A stretch of 64,000 nt of DNA from positions 806,001-870,000 of the forward strand of contig CM074130.1 in assembly GCA_037178625.1 (NCBI GenBank), in the 5' to 3' direction. The notes under the pieces are model-generated. The model had not been told where the DNA came from. It made no database searches and saw only the letters and a list, made by a program, of their open reading frames with translations. Both the position numbers and the translations under genes were made by a program. Source of the stretch: Skeletonema tropicum (lineage: Eukaryota > Bacillariophyta > Thalassiosirophyceae > Thalassiosirales > Thalassiosiraceae). How positions within the stretch are numbered: the first letter of the stretch is position 1; the number at the start of each line of letters is the position of its first letter. This document shows positions 42,112 through 53,297 of the stretch, in pieces.

Positions 42112-44961
42112 AATGAACAGCGGAGAGGAAGAGGTAAGAAGGGCAGGAAGAATAATGCAAGCTGCAGATGAGGATGACGACATTTTTGTCTACATGGGCG
42201 GCGATCAAGAAGTGCCCATGCGTGTGTTCGACGTGTCAGAATCCATAAATCCGTCAAAATTATTCCACGTAGGGCATTCTGGTTGTATCTGCAACTAATC
42301 CATGTAGAATTTCACGATGAGGCCGAAATCATTGGGGAGAATGTATTCTTTGGCTGCGTCTCATTGAGAAGCGTAAAATTGATTGGCGTCAAAACAATCA
42401 AGGCAGGAGCGTTCGCCCGATGCAAACATTTAAGGGATGTAGAATTTTTTGGTGACAAGTTGGAAACAATCGAGGTTAGAGCATTCATGCACTGCACTAG
42501 ATTGACGAACATGTTGGAGGTTTCTTCTGACTTGAGTTTTGCTTCACAATCTTCTTGTCGAGTGTAAATGGGATATGATCGCTGAGACGAATCTGATCAT
42601 CAAGCCCATCAGGCAATTGCACTTCATCATCTGAATACTTGGTATCCTGCTTGTCGGCTAGAAACCATTTGGGGATAACTCTCCTCAGCTCCCGATTGCA
42701 TGGACTCATATCAATATGGTCGTTTGGACATTGTTGACTCTTGTGGCCATCAACTCCCCAATGCTGAAGACAGGACACTTCTGCTTCAAGATTTAGCGGT
42801 TGACCAAGATTTGCCTTGCCTACAGCACCGGCTGAATCATCAATGACATCGCCCGTCTTTTCTCTGAATGCTTTGTCCTCATCTACAAGTTTTTGGGCAA
42901 CTTTTTCGGGATCGTCAGGCAATACTAGCTCCGAGGTAATATCTCCCGCGACAGAGAAACATACTCCAGACTGAATGATCTTATTGCATACCGCTAATGT
43001 CTGTTTATCGTAGTCACAGAGCTCATTCTCATCAGCCGAAAGAATGTCCGCCAATTCATTTATCGCTACATCAGAATTTCCAAGTGCTACTGCAACATCA
43101 AATACAATGTCGAAATTTGAATCTAAAGAGTTTGTTCTGTGTGAGTGATTGCTGAAGCACATTGGAATGGAGCAAGAGAAACAGGCTACTTACTCTTCGT
43201 TCTTGCTTGCACTCTTGTCTTCCCTTTATTTGCTGCTCTGCCAACATTCTTGTTCCATTCTACTTCGTCTTCACCAACAACGTGTTTCTTCTTCCAACTT
43301 TTTACCTTGCTGTCAACCTCATTGGTGAGATTCTCATTGTCAATATCCCAGTCAAAGTCCATGTCCAACTCTTTCTCTATTTCTCCAATGAAATCCACGA
43401 TTGAATCGTAATGACAACTGTGATTGGATGTGCGGTTGGAAAGAAACACCCGAACTGGCGTTGAATCAGACAGATTCCTTGTCCTTGTCGATAGTTTCTG
43501 AGCAGCAAGGCACTTCTGGAGCTGGAGTGGGGAAGAGATTGACACGGAAAGCTTGTTAGATAATGCACACACGCATATATACAACGCAATAATGGCAAAG
43601 AAACGCACCTGCTCCGGACGATGACGAATCAATCTTTTGCTTTTTGTTGGAAGCATTAGCAGCAGCAATAGCTTCTAGATAACTCGTTGCTAGCTCTTTT
43701 TCCTTCCGCAGAGCATCGGCTCGTTCTCTTTCTGCATCGTCTCGTCTCTTCTTTGCTGCGATTGGATTCTCAACTTCCCACTGTGAAGGGTATTCCCATT
43801 GTGTGTGCTTTGTTTCTATGTGTAGAAAGTATTCTTGTCCAGAACTCCTGGAAAAATGACGCTCCCAGCCTTGTGGTGGAGGCACACTGGGGTCGGGGTT
43901 CTTCCTCCTGAGGGCGTTCATGCTGCAGTCTACTTTGTCGACGAATGAGTTGGGGGCAAACAAATGAACGAGGAGGTTGAGCTTGTGAATGAAAACTGGA
44001 GCGACGGCATGGACAATGCCGATGCTGACGCCGACGACCTGCTTTCAACAAAATCTCCTACATCTACTTACGTCAACGCGCCGATTCAATTCAACGTCCT
44101 TTCCTCCGTGATGATCGTACCCGTTATGATGCCGCTGTGGCAGATGAAACTATCGCTACAAGCTTTGCGTAGAGAGATGTCGATGGTTGCTGCGTAGGGG
44201 CGATGCCGTAGCGGGTTGTAATGAGCGTCAAAAAGTCAATATGGTCTTGGAATGGATCGGTAGGTAAATAAGTACGGTAAGTTATGGTATTTTCATTTAC
44301 GTATATTTTTACAGTTGTATGTACAATGCCATTCACTTATGTACTGCACCAAATTGACGAACATTACAATGCCATCTGCCAGGATTATTGAAAGGTCTGT
44401 GTTTGAGGAATGCTATGAGTTATCTGATTTGGAGCTTTCCGAATGATTGGAGACAGTACAATCATTCGCATTCAACTCCTGTATACGTCTGAGACGCATC
44501 GCCATGCCATTGAAAAACGATATTGTGATTGAAATGGATGCATTCTGTGGATGCACAGAGCTAGAAAGAGTGGATCTAGTAGGGGGCATAACACTGTTGC
44601 CTCGTTGCATCTGGAGATGTGGAAAAATGAAATGAAGAGAGAAATCTATAGAATGAATCAAGTTCTTCCCAACACCGATGCTGCCCATAAGACTGAAGAA
44701 ATACAGCAATGGCTGAAATCAGTCATCCAACGTATCAATCACTACAAAGCTGAGCACAAAAGAATATTGAAGGAGGCCACGACGCAGCTTGAACTTGCTC
44801 TATGGAAGATCAACCTTGACGACAATGAGGGAGGGAAACTTGAGAGGGACGGAGTTCGATTGACGAGGGGACGACGAAAGAGAGCAAGGAAAGATAGCTG
44901 CATCACTTCTGGTGCAAGCATTGTGATCGAGAATGTGTTGTCTTTTCTCCGACTGAATTAA
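42112..44961 (+). pseudogene. BspA-type leucine-rich-repeat protein, split and frameshifted
   Basis: The 5' part (42112-42511) starts 'MNSGEEEVRRAGRIMQ', passes 'FVYMGGDQEVP', and after a frame shift near 42222 reads 'VRRVRIHKSVKIIPRRAF' and LRR_5 repeats ('GAFARCKHLRDVEFFGDKLE'), ending 'HCTRLTN'. The 3' part resumes at 44341 with 'YCTKLTNITMPSARIIE', has breaks near 44440 and 44590, and ends with the coiled C-terminus typical of diatom BspA-type proteins ('EIYRMNQVLPNTDAAHKTEE' to 'ASIVIENVLSFLRLN'). The two parts join neatly across an insertion of about 1.83 kb holding a WW-domain gene on the other strand. BspA-type LRR proteins are probably protein-binding; this copy cannot make a full product. 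Confidence 0.8.
42497..43921 (-). CDS. WW-domain protein with acidic middle region
   Basis: Exon 1 (43921-43609) starts at 'MNALRRKNPD' and encodes a WW domain, 'LPxGW'-like 'PPPQGWERHFSRSSGQEYF' to 'TQWEYPSQW', which binds proline-rich ligands, then a charged helix. The donor is GTGCGT. Exon 2 (about 43524-43194) begins 'PEVPCCSETIDKDKE', but one extra T near 43478 shifts the frame to 'STPVRVFLSNRTSNHS' and an acidic segment. Exon 3 (about 43155-42497) reads 'VFDVAVALGNSDVAINELA' and a zinc-knuckle-like 'CLQHWGVDGHKSQQC', in which a His occupies the second Cys position. The last codons lie in LRR-gene sequence, so the C-terminus is a fusion created by insertion. The exon 2/3 junction is uncertain. 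Probably nuclear RNA-processing, by analogy with WW plus knuckle proteins. Confidence 0.6.
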
Positions 44962-45209
44962 CTGCGCGATTGCTTTCTTTGTTGTAGAGCTTCATTGGAT
45001 CTGGACAAGTATACAGTACATAAGCTAGCCACGCATTGATTGATTCCTCAGTACAGCTACGCTACGCCGCCACCTCCTACGTTTTCAGCCTTAATAATTT
45101 ACTGCTACAGTACCATAGTCTCTCAGATTTTCAAACTTCTTCTTCACGTTTTGAATATTAAATGCATTAGTACCTATCTTACTTCAAATCAAGATCAAGG
45201 CTATTGATA
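44962..45209. other. Short intergenic
   Basis: Short non-coding gap between the 3' ends of the LRR pseudogene and the secreted Lys-rich gene; nothing noted. Confidence 0.4.
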
Positions 45210-46406
45210 TTAAGGTGCCATTTTGTCATTCTTGCTTGCCAACCCATCATGACGCTGTTTTCCCGGCGTCTTTTGTTTAGCAGCAGATGGAACAGCAAAC
45301 CTACCACCGTTACTGCCACCAGAAGGAGGCGGAGGATGCTGCCTTGGGTGATTCCGCCTTCTGTATTCCCTAGAAGGTTTTACGTATCTCTGCTTCCTTT
45401 TGCTGGTACCAGCAGCAGTTTCAACAGTATTTGAACTTTCATAAGTAGTTTCTGTCGGAATCGGAATTTGTTCGTGTGGTCCTTTGTGTACTGACTCCTT
45501 CATACTCTTGGCCATCAAGTTGTCTTCTCTCTTCATCTCATGTTTTGCATTTTCATGAGTAGTCTCTTTCGGGACTTGTTCGTGAGGTCCTTTGTGCACT
45601 GATTCCTTAAAACTCTTGGCCATCAAGTTGTCCTCTTTCTCCATCATCTCATGTTCAACTTCTTCTGCTTCAACAGGCGATTCCTTCTCACTCTTGCCCA
45701 TCAACTTCTTGTCCATAATCACTTCCTCAATCCCATATCCAAATTCTTCTTCAGCTAGCGGTGGTACAATTTCAGCAGGAGGTGGTACACCTCCAACCAA
45801 CTCAGATGGTGAAACTAATGCAACCCCTCCAGTTTGAGTCACTTGTTGATTCTCCTGAACCAACTTCTTCCTAAACTTCCTCCCTTCCTTAGTCCGTTGT
45901 TTCTTCTTGTTATCATGTTTCTTCGGGTGTCCACTGGCACCTTGACCATCACGATTACCTCTTTTATTGTTCTTCCTTTTGTGACCACCACCACCACCAT
46001 CGCGTCCTCCTCCTCTCTTTTCGTCAATATTCTCTTGAGACTCCTCGTTATCGTCTGCGTTGCGTCCACCTCTTCTTCCTCCTCCTCCTCTCTTTCCATC
46101 TGACTTGTCAGTCTCATCACTTCCTCTCTTGTTTCCAGATCGACGATTTGAGTCTTCTTCGTCTGACTTGTTGGTCTCTCCACCAGCGTGTTTATTACTC
46201 CTCTGATGCCTTTTGTTCTCCTTTTCTCTGTCACTTCGTCTACCAGCTCGCACCGAGCCTATCGACGATTCTCCTACAATTTCATCGACACTAACCACTT
46301 CCTCATCTTTTCTATGCTGTCGTTTAACTTGGTTGTTGTCACTATGAACCTTTTCCAAGCGAATTGCGAGGAGGCTGCCTATGAAAGCAAATGTTGAAAT
46401 CTTCAT
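45210..46406 (-). CDS. Secreted Lys/Arg/Gly-rich low-complexity protein
   Basis: An intact single-exon protein of 398 residues. A signal peptide ('MKISTFAFIGSLLAIRL') leads into a strongly basic and acidic mixed region with RGG/GGGGRRGG and 'KRKNNKRGNRDG' stretches, then 'GGVALVSPSELVGGVPPPAE', and a duplicated unit of about 35 residues in the C-terminal half: 'EDNLMAKS' plus 'KESVHKGPHEQ', present twice. The C-terminus is Pro/Gly/Lys rich. Diatom silica-associated proteins (silaffins, cingulins) are secreted, Lys-rich and repetitive, so a cell-wall role is plausible, but no defined domain proves it. It is divergently oriented, 387 bp from the silica-type gene at 46794. Confidence 0.7.
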   Translation of the reverse strand: MKISTFAFIGSLLAIRLEKVHSDNNQVKRQHRKDEEVVSVDEIVGESSIGSVRAGRRSDREKENKRHQRSNKHAGGETNKSDEEDSNRRSGNKRGSDETDKSDGKRGGGGRRGGRNADDNEESQENIDEKRGGGRDGGGGGHKRKNNKRGNRDGQGASGHPKKHDNKKKQRTKEGRKFRKKLVQENQQVTQTGGVALVSPSELVGGVPPPAEIVPPLAEEEFGYGIEEVIMDKKLMGKSEKESPVEAEEVEHEMMEKEDNLMAKSFKESVHKGPHEQVPKETTHENAKHEMKREDNLMAKSMKESVHKGPHEQIPIPTETTYESSNTVETAAGTSKRKQRYVKPSREYRRRNHPRQHPPPPSGGSNGGRFAVPSAAKQKTPGKQRHDGLASKNDKMAP

Positions 46407-46793
46407 CGTATTATCTCTACTACTTATTCAAAAATATGTGTACTGTCGTGCAGTAAAATTGAGCCTATGCAAATTATCTGATGCAGTAATTCCAAGTCAA
46501 GCAAGCAAGCAAGATTCAAAATTTCAGAGCGAAAAATCTTAGGTTGTTCTTGTTATCGATGCATTCAAGTGAGTAGGCTGCTACTTCTTCGTGGGTGGAG
46601 ACTGCGTAGGATCCCAACCATCTTATTTTGGAGAAAGCAAGATAGAAAATCGGCGGGCAAATTTTGGAAATGGAAAAAAGTAACTTTCCTCTCCGTCTAC
46701 GTTCACATCACCTATTACTTAGATTTGAGTGAAGGTTCATCGTTCACATCAACATCGACACAAACAATGCATGTAGCAGTTTGATTGAATGCT
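46407..46793. promoter_or_regulatory. Divergent promoter region of two secreted-protein genes
   Basis: A 387-bp gap lies between head-to-head genes for secreted Lys-rich proteins. No specific element was identified; a small open frame at 46569-46784 has no support. Shared regulation is inference. Confidence 0.4.
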
Positions 46794-49700
46794 CTTTTTA
46801 TTGTAACGATGAAACAGATAAAGGCCACACAAGCTCTGCATGGGAAACCACGTCATGCGTGGCTGCATCCCAGCATTTTCCTCGTGGTAGCATGTTACGC
46901 GAATGCAGTCCTCGCTGCCGATGATAAGTTAGATAAACTCCTACTCTCTAGCGGCGGCTCACGACATCGTCTTTCAATCCACCGCAAGAAGAGCGAGCGG
47001 CATAGACAAATGTCATCAGAAGAGGCCTACCAGCTGCCAGAGGAACATTATAATTTGATTCCTGAAGAGGATGGAACGCATGAAGATGTATTGGATGACG
47101 AGCCTTCAGCAAGGCGAAGTCTTCGTAATCAAAAGAAGAAGAATAAACGCAGTCGCAACAACGACAAGAAGAATGATAGAGCAAAGGAGGAGAAAGATGC
47201 GCCCGAGGAGAAGCGAGGATCCAACAAAGATGGCAACAAGAAGAAAAAGACGGTCGATGGTAAAGAGAAAGATAAACAGAAGAGGGAGAAGACCAAAGAC
47301 ATAAAAGACGATGCTGAGAAGCTGAAAAAGAAGAAGGGCAACGATAGAGATAAGAAGGAGAAGAAGAGGAGGTCGAAGAGTGATGGCAAAGATGATGGTT
47401 TGCGGCACAAAACTGATGGTGACAATAGTCACTGGGATTATTGGGATCTTAATGCCGCTGCAGCTGATGATGATGATGATGATGATCATTGGGAGTCGAC
47501 TGATGACTGGGGTCACCCTAGGTGCATTTGCGACGACTGGTGGGCACCCTCAGATGATTGGGAAACTTCGCCCGATGATTGGGAAACTTCGCCCGACGAT
47601 TGGGAGGCACCGGATGATTGGTCTTCAATGGATTGGGTGTCGACAACTAAGAAAGTCGACAAGAAGCTGAAAAAGAAGCTCAAGAAAAATCTCAAGAAAA
47701 AGCTCAAGAAGAATAAAGGTGAATTGGTTGACAAAGAGGACTTGTATTCATTTATCGATCCAGATGAGGTGGAAGATGGTGTTGAGCATTCAGTAGAGGA
47801 GCTGCTGGTCAGAGATCTTACCTCGCTGGCTCAAAAGCTTGTTGTCAATGAAACAGAGACGAACGAGAAGGATAACAATGTGACGATGTCGAATGGTGAC
47901 AAGATCCTCAAAACACAGACTGACAACTGGAACTGGGAGTCGTCGGAGTCATGGGATTGGTGGAGCGGAGATTCGTCGAGCTCAAGCTCTAGCAAGGGTT
48001 CGAAGTCCAAGACTTCTAAATCCAAATCGAGCAAGGGTATCAATCCACATCCTCCGATCAAGTGGTGCTCCTGCAGTCCAACTGGGAGTCCTACCTCTAA
48101 AATTCCTACGCTCTACGAGCCATCCAGTGCGCCTTCAAGTTCTCCGTCAAGCTCTCCATCCAGTGCGCCTTCAAGTTCTCCATCCAGCTCTCCATCCAGC
48201 TCTCCATCCAGCAAACCATCCAGCTCACCTAGTAGTGAGCCTTCGAGTCCTCCAACAGAGAGTGAGGCCCCAACAGAAAGTAGCAGACCATCAGAATCTC
48301 CGAGCAACAGCCCCTCGTCTGAACCGAGCTCACCTCCCTCCATGTCAGAAGAACCATCATCAACGCCATCGTTGGAGCCAAGTCTAAGTAGCCAACCATC
48401 ATCAGAGCCGAGTTCAGCACCGTCTCCTCGACCAAGTGTACCATCACCATCTACTCCACCAAGTATTAGCACCCAGCCTTCATCAGAGCCAAGTAGTGAC
48501 CCCTCGTCTGAACCGAGCTCATCTCCCTCCATCTCAGAAGAACCATCATCAATGCCATCGTTGGAGCCAAGTCTAAGTAGCCAACCTTCATCAGAGCCGA
48601 GTTCAGCACCGTCTCCTGAACCAAGTCCAAGTGTACCACCACCGTCTCCTTCACCAAGTATTAGCAGACAACCAAGTGAAACACCATCCGATTCCCCATC
48701 TCTATCTCTATCCCCTTCTTCCGAGCCGAGTTCATCACCATCTACTCAACCAAGCAGCGCTCCCAGTAATCAACCAAGTGAAACACCATCCGATTCCCCA
48801 TCTCTATCTCTATCCCCTTCTACCGAGCCGAGTTCATCACCATCTACTCAACCAAGCAGCACTCCCAGTAATCAACCAAGTGTATCTCTATCTCCTTCTT
48901 CCGAGCCGAGTTCATCACCATCTACTCAACCAAGCAGCGCTCCCAGTAATCAACCAAGTGTATCTCTATCCCCTTCTTCCGAGCCGAGTTCATCACCATC
49001 TACTCAACCAAGCACCAGTAAACAACCAAGTGCACCCCCTACCCCTCGACCGACCAAGAAACCCAGTGTACAAATTACTGCCACTGACCTCGTCCTAACT
49101 ATTACCGTTGAAGGCTCACAATATGGAAGAAGTGTTGCTATCTCTGGAGGGAGTGCATTGGTTGGCGCTCCTAATGCTGACGATGGCTTGGGGGCAGTCT
49201 ATCTTTTCGGAACTGTGAGTTGTATGGTTGGCATAGATTTTTGTGCTTCATTCGTAAACCAGTATATATGGATCTCAATTCGACTCACTTTTCTTTTTCT
49301 TATAGCTTACGGGCAATGCACAAAAATACGTATCGCAACTACCGGTACCGGCCCCTGCACCAGAAGTCCGCTTCAGATGCGGTCATTCTGTAGCCTTGTC
49401 AGAGAAATACTTAGTGATGGGGTGCCCAGGTTTTCAAGACTACGATGAAGATTCAGGCTCCTATTCACAAAACCAAATTGGAGCTATTTCGATATATGAT
49501 AGAGAAGCCCCTTCATCTTCATTTCCCCTCCTAATAACGTACGATGAAGAGATTAATGCTGAGTTCGGTAGATCTGTTGCCATCAATGCCGCATGGAATA
49601 GTTGCAGTGGGAACTAAGATCGGAATTGTTGAACTTTTTGACATGAATTTAACCTTCCAGATGTCCCCAGATGTAACCTTTCCGAACGTACCGTAGGAGA

Positions 49701-51111
49701 CGTAGACGACTCACTTTGGTTGGTCTGTTGCATTAAATGACGACAACTGCCTTGCAGTTGGAGCAAATATATCATAGCGAAAATGGAGCCGTCTTTCTTT
49801 GGAGAGATGTAAAAATTTTGATGAGGGTCCAGAGGAGATTCCCGCACCAGCCGCTGCAACGAAAAACTGCGATAGTGGACTGTGAATTTGGATACAGTGT
49901 TGCTTTTTCCGGGAAAAATCTCGTCGTAGGATCACCTTACACTGAAAAAGGTGGTAGGGCATTCGTATACGACCTGACTCTGGATGATTACAAAGACAAA
50001 GTTCAAACTCTACCAGCCAATCCACAAGATAATCCACCAGATTTTTCAGAGTTTGGGTTATCGGTCGCAATGACAGATGAAGCAGTTGTTGTTGGAAGCG
50101 GAAGTTATAGTATGTGAGTACTCTGACAATGATGTATTCAACATCTACCTTTACCACCTCTTCTCATTTGTCCGAAACCTATTCACTTTTCATCCAATCC
50201 CTAGTAATAACAATCTACACGGAGCAGCCTACCTTTTCAACAAGGATAAAGATGGCGAGTGGTACCTTCCCGAATTTGAAGGTAACTACCAAAATCCTAT
50301 CGTGGGGGAAAGCGAAAATGACCATTTCGGTGACTCTGTTGCAATCAATGATGAGACTTTTGTTGTAGGCGCACCATCTTGGTCGAGCGAAAGAGGCAAG
50401 GCTATAGCCTATTCGTATGGACCTCCGCCAATATCTTCTGAAGAAGCAGTGCAAATCGAAAGTGATGAGCCCAAGGCTTTTGCCGAGGAAGTCTTCCCAA
50501 CACAGTTTCCCACTCCAAACGAGGGGAATGAGAGAGCAAGTCGGCCTGAAGCTACAGATGAAACCAGTTCGAGTTCAATTTTCGGTACACCTTTTCCCAC
50601 TGCCTCGCAAGAAGCAATTACTCCTACATACGGGCCAAGTGTAGGAAGTGACGCGACAGAAGTTTCCACAGAATCAGGTTGTTCTCAGGACTTCTGCTCT
50701 GTGGAGGTGTCTGGTGACTGTAATCTAGCCTACAGAGTCAACGATGGGTTCACCATTACTGTGGAGCTTACCTGCGACGAAAGTGATGGGTGGGTTGGAA
50801 TTGGTTTTTCTAAAGATGGACTAATGGAAAACAGCGAAGCTGTGCTAGGTGTACCGGGTCATCAACCTCTCAAGTATGCTCTCAATGGCAAATATACTGC
50901 TGCGGTGATACAGATGCCAGAGCACAAACAGACTCTGATGGATGCAACATTGGAAGTCGATCAAGATGGAAGAACTGTTATGAAATTCACTAAAATCTTG
51001 AAAGAGCACATGCTTGAGGACAAAGAAGACATTTTCTTGTTGTATGCTAAGGGAATGACCTCCACCCTGGGTTATCATCCAAATCGATCATCATTCAAAT
51101 TGACTTTCTGA
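46794..51111 (+). CDS. Secreted silica-protein-like, FG-GAP and DOMON domain chimera
   Basis: Exon 1 (46794-49214) is open for 807 codons: signal peptide ('SIFLVVACYANAVLA'), 'RRSLR' (RXL-type processing context), long Lys/Asp/Glu tracts, Trp-rich repeats ('DDWETSPDDWE'), a KxxK cluster ('KKLKKKLKKNLKKKLKK'), a second Trp/Ser part, then about 300 residues of Pro-Ser repeats ('PSSSPSSAPSS'). Intron 49215-49305 (91 nt). Exon 2 from 49306 begins FG-GAP beta-propeller repeats ('FGRSVAIN'). Frame breaks occur near 49600, 49700 and 49775. The intron 50114-50204 is in phase. The last exon (50205-51111) ends with a DOMON-type domain ('DGWVGIGFSKDG'). Alternating Lys- and Trp-rich parts resemble cingulins of silica girdle bands; the DOMON part may bind haem or sugar. 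Confidence 0.7.
48115..49030 (+). repeat. Coding Pro-Ser repeat array
   Basis: DNA units built from 'ccatccagc', 'tctccatc' and larger units near 48690-49010 containing 'gagccgagttcatcaccatc' and 'caaccaagcagc' are repeated at least four times. They encode the Ser-Pro-Ser linker of the secreted chimera. The larger units are nearly identical, showing recent expansion. Confidence 0.85.
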
Positions 51112-51585
51112 GCTAGCGAATTTGTACTTACGTATATCAGATTCATCTCATATTGTATACGATAACGTAATTATTCCATTCTTTATGTCAAGTTGTGATC
51201 AGTCGGTTGTTGCCACGTGCTATTGTTACATCTCTTCAGCGAAGCTCCCATTGACGTATTCTTCGAAGTATCTTATTAGATTAACTTTGTATTTATTTAC
51301 TCCTCTCTTTCTCGTGTGATGTCGCACTGTTACCATACTCCAAATCTTTCCCGACATGTTTCTCAGAATTTTTCAAAATTCTTCTGAATATACATCCTTC
51401 TCTCATTAGTATCACCAAGGTATCACTGGCTGGTAGTGATGCATTGTAAAAATTGGAGTCTTCAGAACTTACTTTCTTAGTTGTCTCGCCTGCTCAACAC
51501 TCCCTTAAATGGATTGCTCTCTATACTCGAGAGCATAGCAGTATAATTCAACGACCAGTTACATTCCAATTCCATCAAGATCAAG
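51112..51585. other. Intergenic, no gene recognised
   Basis: AT-rich sequence without credible open frames between the chimeric gene and its decayed paralogue. Confidence 0.45.
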
Positions 51586-53297
51586 ATGATCAGCCACGGA
51601 AGAATAAGGCGTCTGCCGAAGAATCCACATCGTGAGTGGTTGAAGTTCACAGCTTCCACACTTCTATTAGTTGGATGTTACGCAAGTGTTGCCGATGAAA
51701 CTGCTCAACTACTACCCTCCATCGGGGGCTCTCGCTCTCGGCATCGCATTTCAATCCACCGCAAGAAAAGTGAACGGAGACATGCAACTTCTCTCCAGAC
51801 GTTATGAGAAGAGATGAACAACTTGTTGACAAGCCAACAGTGGAGAGACATCGCCATCTGGCACGAGGTCAGAAGAAAAGGAAGAAGAAGAAGAAGAATA
51901 AACGCCATGATGGAATTAAATCTCGAGCCACTGATGCTGATGAAGAAGAAGAAGATATGCCAGAGATGAAACAAGAAGACAAACAGGGCATTCGCAATCA
52001 TATTGACAAGAAGAAGAAGAAGAAAGATGATGAGGAGGAGGAAGAGAAAACCACCACCACCACCACGAAAACCAAAAAGAAAAAGATAGTCGATGGTAAA
52101 GAGAAGGATAAAAAGAAGAAAGAGAAGACCAAAGACATAGAAGACGATGCTGAGAAGCTGAAAAAGAAGAATGGCGGAAACAAAGATAAAAAGAAGAAGA
52201 AGTCGAAGAGTGATGGCAAAGATGATGGTTTGCGGCACAAAACTGATGGTGACAATAGTCACTGGGATTATTGGGATGTTAATGCCGCTGCAGCTGATGA
52301 TGATGATGACGATTGGGAGTCGACTGATGATGATGACTTGGAGTCAACTGATGACTGGGAGTCAAATAATGACTGGGAGTCAACTGATGATTGGGAATCG
52401 TCGACTGATGATTGGGAGTCGACTGGTGATTGGAAGGGTCATCCTGGATGCATTTGTGACGACTGGGACTGGGGTGGGCACCCTCAGATGATTGGGATTG
52501 GGCATCGTCGACCGATGATTGGGAGTCGGCTAAGGAGCCGCTGCCGCTGATCAGAGATCTTACCTCACTGGCTCAAAACTTCGTTGTTACAGAAATAGAG
52601 ACGAATAAAAATGTTCATGAGCTGAAGAAGAAGCAAATTCTGTCCGACAACTGGAGCTGGGCGTCATCGGAGTCATGGGATTGGTGGAGTGGAGATTTCC
52701 GATCACTGGCACTGGTCTTGGTCTGAATCTGAATAGCATTTCAACCGTTATTTCAGCTGCGTCTGATCCGACGTGACCGTGACCACCACATTCAGGTCAA
52801 ACGAGCCCTCGTCGGAGCCCTCTGTGGAGCCATCGAAATCGAAATCGTCGGAGCCCTCATCGGATCCATCATTGGAGCCTTCGTCGGAGCCATCGACTAA
52901 AGCACCTACACCAGCTCCAATCGCACCAACGCCTCCTCCCACCTCATCACCAACGAAGGTAGCGACTCAATCTCCCACTTTACCGCCAACAAAAGTACCT
53001 ACGCCAGCTCCCACCTCCCCTCCCACCTCATCGCCGACGCTAACTGCATCTCCCACTTCATCGCCGACGCTGACTGCATCTCCCACTTCAACGTCGACGC
53101 TAACTGCATCTCCCACTTCATCGCCAACTTACTCTCCAACTCTTTTTCCTACCAAATTCCCAACTATTTCTCCTACTAATCGCGAACTTACTACAATATC
53201 CTACTTTACCTTTAATAACACATCAGAAATTTTAAAGTACAATACATCTCATTTCTCATTAGCCCTCTCTAGAGTAGAGGGGCGAAATTATGACTAA
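51586..53297 (+). pseudogene. Decayed paralogue of the secreted silica-type gene
   Basis: It starts with a hydrophobic signal-like segment ('FTASTLLLVGCYASVADE') and the shared 'RHRISIHRKKSERR', then breaks near 51803. The next frame (51804-52550) repeats the Lys-rich tracts, 'DGLRHKTDGDNSHWDYWDVN' and Trp repeats ('DDWESTGDW') of the gene at 46794. A break near 52480 is followed by 'LVRDLTSLAQ'-like sequence ('RDLTSLAQNFVV'), then at 52773-53297 Ser/Pro/Thr repeats ('PTSSPTLTASP') and a stop. The FG-GAP and DOMON parts are absent. Tandem duplication with truncation is the simplest reading; assembly indels may add to the breaks. Confidence 0.75.

Noticed and set aside
43194..43921. Programmed ribosomal frameshifting as the explanation for frame changes in the WW-domain and neighbouring genes
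   Set aside because: No consistent slippery site or downstream structure is seen, breaks occur in both directions and at many unrelated contexts.
43964..44197. Plus-strand 77-residue frame upstream of the WW-domain gene as a divergent gene
   Set aside because: It lies within the inserted block, has no recognisable motif, and overlaps the probable 5' untranslated region of the WW gene.
47106..47516. Minus-strand frames resembling multi-pass membrane proteins opposite the Lys-rich coding tract
   Set aside because: Antisense of Lys (AAG/AAA) codons reads as Leu/Phe. The plus strand has a signal peptide, long open frame and repeats that are conserved in a paralogue.
48113..48532. Minus-strand frame with 'GSDEG' and 'DGELDGELDG' repeats
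   Set aside because: It is the exact complement of the Pro-Ser repeat array and carries no start or conserved context of its own.
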